From positions 744,001 through 808,000 of the forward strand of contig NZ_JADWYJ010000002.1 of assembly GCF_021354595.1 (NCBI RefSeq): DNA of 64,000 nucleotides. The letters run 5' to 3'. Under the pieces are notes generated by a model. The model saw only the letters and a program-made list of their open reading frames with translations, was not told the DNA's origin and ran no database searches. This document shows, piece by piece, positions 62,798 to 64,000 of the stretch; the stretch's first letter is position 1, and every line of letters begins with the position of its first letter. The position numbers and the translations under genes are program-made. This DNA is from Maribellus sp. CM-23 (GTDB lineage: Bacteria; Bacteroidota; Bacteroidia; Bacteroidales; Prolixibacteraceae).

Positions 62798-64000
62798 ATG
62801 ATAAATCGAAGAAACTTCATAAAAACAGTACCGGTGGTAGGTGCCGGAGTGGTGCTGTCGAACCAGGTGATGGGCCAAACAGACTCTGAAAAAAATAAAC
62901 TTCCGGAAAATCACCGGGAATACTGGGTACAGCTGCTCGATAAAATCTCGGCGCCTGTACTGGAGGCCGGAAGCCAAAACAAACTGAAAGCTACAATGCC
63001 GGTTGAAACACCCACCGGGGCCAAAGAAAAGCCGTCCACTTACCTGGAAGCTGTGGGAAGATTGCTGGCCGGAATAGCGCCTTGGCTGGAAAGTGATTCG
63101 GGAGATACAGCAGAGGCCGGGCTAAGAAAAAAGTACCGGGAGATGGCATTAAAAACCATTCACAACATTACCGATGAAGCTTCGCCCGATTATCTTTTTA
63201 ATCACAAGGAACCGCAAATACTTGTAGATGCAGCATTCTTGGCGCATGCTTTTTCGCGAGCTCCCCAACAGCTGTGGCAGGCACTTTCTGATGATTCAAA
63301 AAAGAATGTTGTAAAATGCTTTGTGGCCACCCGCGACATAAAGCCTTTTTATTCCAACTGGCTTCTTTTTAGCGGAATGATTGAAGCATTCTTTCTGAAA
63401 AACGATTTGCCATTCGACATTATGCGACTGGATTTTTCGGTAAAAAAACACCAGGAATGGTATTTGGGTGATGGAATGTATGGCGATGGACCGGACTTTC
63501 ACTGGGACTATTACAACAGTTACGTTATTCAGCCCATGTTGATGGACATTGTAACGGTAATGCACGAAAAAAAGAAATTCGACGACCGCTCCACCGAAGA
63601 AATTGCTAAAAGATTTACGCGCTATGCAGCCATTCAGGAACGCCTGATTTCCCCGGAAGGTACTTTCCCTGCCATTGGCCGCTCGCTGGTTTACCGGATG
63701 GGAGCCTTCCAACATTTGGCGCAGGCAAGTTTACAGAAAAGACTTCCCGAAATTGTTAAGCCAGCCCAGGTACGATGCGCATTAACAGCTGTTATACAAC
63801 GTTTGATGAGCGCTCCCGGAACATTTGACGAAAATGGTTGGTTACAGATTGGCTTATGCGGGCATCAAAACTCGATGGGCGAATATTACATCTCCACCGG
63901 AAGTTTGTATTTGTGTTCTACTGCTTTTCTTCCACTGGGACTCTCAACGGATGAAGAATTCTGGAAAGAGGATGATGCGCCCTGGACCAACGTTCAGGTT
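62798..64000 (+). CDS. DUF2264-family protein (partial, runs off right edge)
   Basis: An unbroken frame of 401 codons starts at the ATG at 62798 and reaches the window edge without a stop, so the gene is cut at its 3' end. It begins with a Tat-like export signal (MINRRNFIKTVPVVG). The body matches the DUF2264 family of alpha/alpha-toroid proteins in its segments YLEAVGRLLAGIAPWLE, FYSNWLLFSGMIEAFF, WYLGDGMYGDGPDFHWDYYNSYV and ERLISPEGTFPAIGRS (each conserved in the family). DUF2264 proteins are often encoded in glycan-degradation loci and are suspected lyases or hydrolases. It is divergent from the ECF sigma gene and probably belongs to a further sugar locus to the right. Confidence 0.88.
   Translation, partial: MINRRNFIKTVPVVGAGVVLSNQVMGQTDSEKNKLPENHREYWVQLLDKISAPVLEAGSQNKLKATMPVETPTGAKEKPSTYLEAVGRLLAGIAPWLESDSGDTAEAGLRKKYREMALKTIHNITDEASPDYLFNHKEPQILVDAAFLAHAFSRAPQQLWQALSDDSKKNVVKCFVATRDIKPFYSNWLLFSGMIEAFFLKNDLPFDIMRLDFSVKKHQEWYLGDGMYGDGPDFHWDYYNSYVIQPMLMDIVTVMHEKKKFDDRSTEEIAKRFTRYAAIQERLISPEGTFPAIGRSLVYRMGAFQHLAQASLQKRLPEIVKPAQVRCALTAVIQRLMSAPGTFDENGWLQIGLCGHQNSMGEYYISTGSLYLCSTAFLPLGLSTDEEFWKEDDAPWTNVQV

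Noticed and set aside
1..64000. CRISPR arrays, tRNA genes, insertion sequences and integrases
   Set aside because: I looked for regularly spaced repeats, cloverleaf-like segments, transposase frames and terminal inverted repeats in the intergenic regions and saw none that could be supported.

Overview
The window looks like a chromosomal segment of a free-living Bacteroidota bacterium, probably a marine or sediment member of the Marinilabiliales/Prolixibacteraceae type. This placement is inferred from gene content, not from a marker gene. The signs are SusC/SusD outer-membrane import pairs under ECF sigma/FecR control, lipoprotein signals of the LxxC type, few Shine-Dalgarno sites, A+T-rich intergenic DNA and Bacteroidota-type contractile injection genes. 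I saw no tRNA, rRNA, CRISPR array, insertion sequence or integrase.

Region 1 (about 0.4-27.1 kb) is an extracellular contractile injection system (eCIS, related to Afp/PVC/MAC particles). An AAA+ ATPase gene comes first (411-1760), followed by a small membrane/coiled-coil gene on the opposite strand. A tightly packed plus-strand operon (2442-23838) then encodes the tube-cap protein, an unknown protein, the sheath, two tube proteins, a DUF5908 peptide, a LysM hub protein, the VgrG-like spike, a PAAR tip, a gp25 wedge, two baseplate J/wedge proteins, a fibre-like protein and the tape measure. It ends in a membrane-anchored GH18-fold protein with a degenerate catalytic motif. Convergent to it is a minus-strand set (27109-23851): a DUF4157 protein, a second protein with the same N-terminal leader but an inositol-polyphosphate-kinase-like C-terminal domain (candidate cargo), and an ELIC-like pentameric ligand-gated ion channel. 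This set is the most unusual part of the window.

Region 2 (27.36-31.25 kb, minus strand) is a small sugar-use operon: a GH172/DUF2961 enzyme, a sugar-active-looking lipoprotein and a FucP-type symporter.

Region 3 (31.7-43.5 kb, plus strand) is a SusCD-type uptake locus with its own ECF sigma factor and FecR anti-sigma factor. Instead of glycosidases it carries a Calx-beta-like lipoprotein, a two-repeat M16 metalloprotease and a propeller-like lipoprotein, which suggests peptide rather than glycan uptake. It ends at a strong terminator. A secreted metallophosphoesterase follows.

Region 4 (45.36-62.46 kb, minus strand) is a large polysaccharide-utilization-like locus. In transcription order it holds an ECF sigma factor, FecR, SusC, SusD, a large putative glycosidase, an FAD-dependent oxidoreductase, an SGNH hydrolase whose conserved blocks are circularly permuted, an alpha/alpha-toroid lipoprotein, a DUF4434-like TIM-barrel protein and an MFS sugar porter. 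Hairpins separate FecR from SusC and SusD from the enzymes. A DUF2264 gene starts divergently and runs off the right edge.
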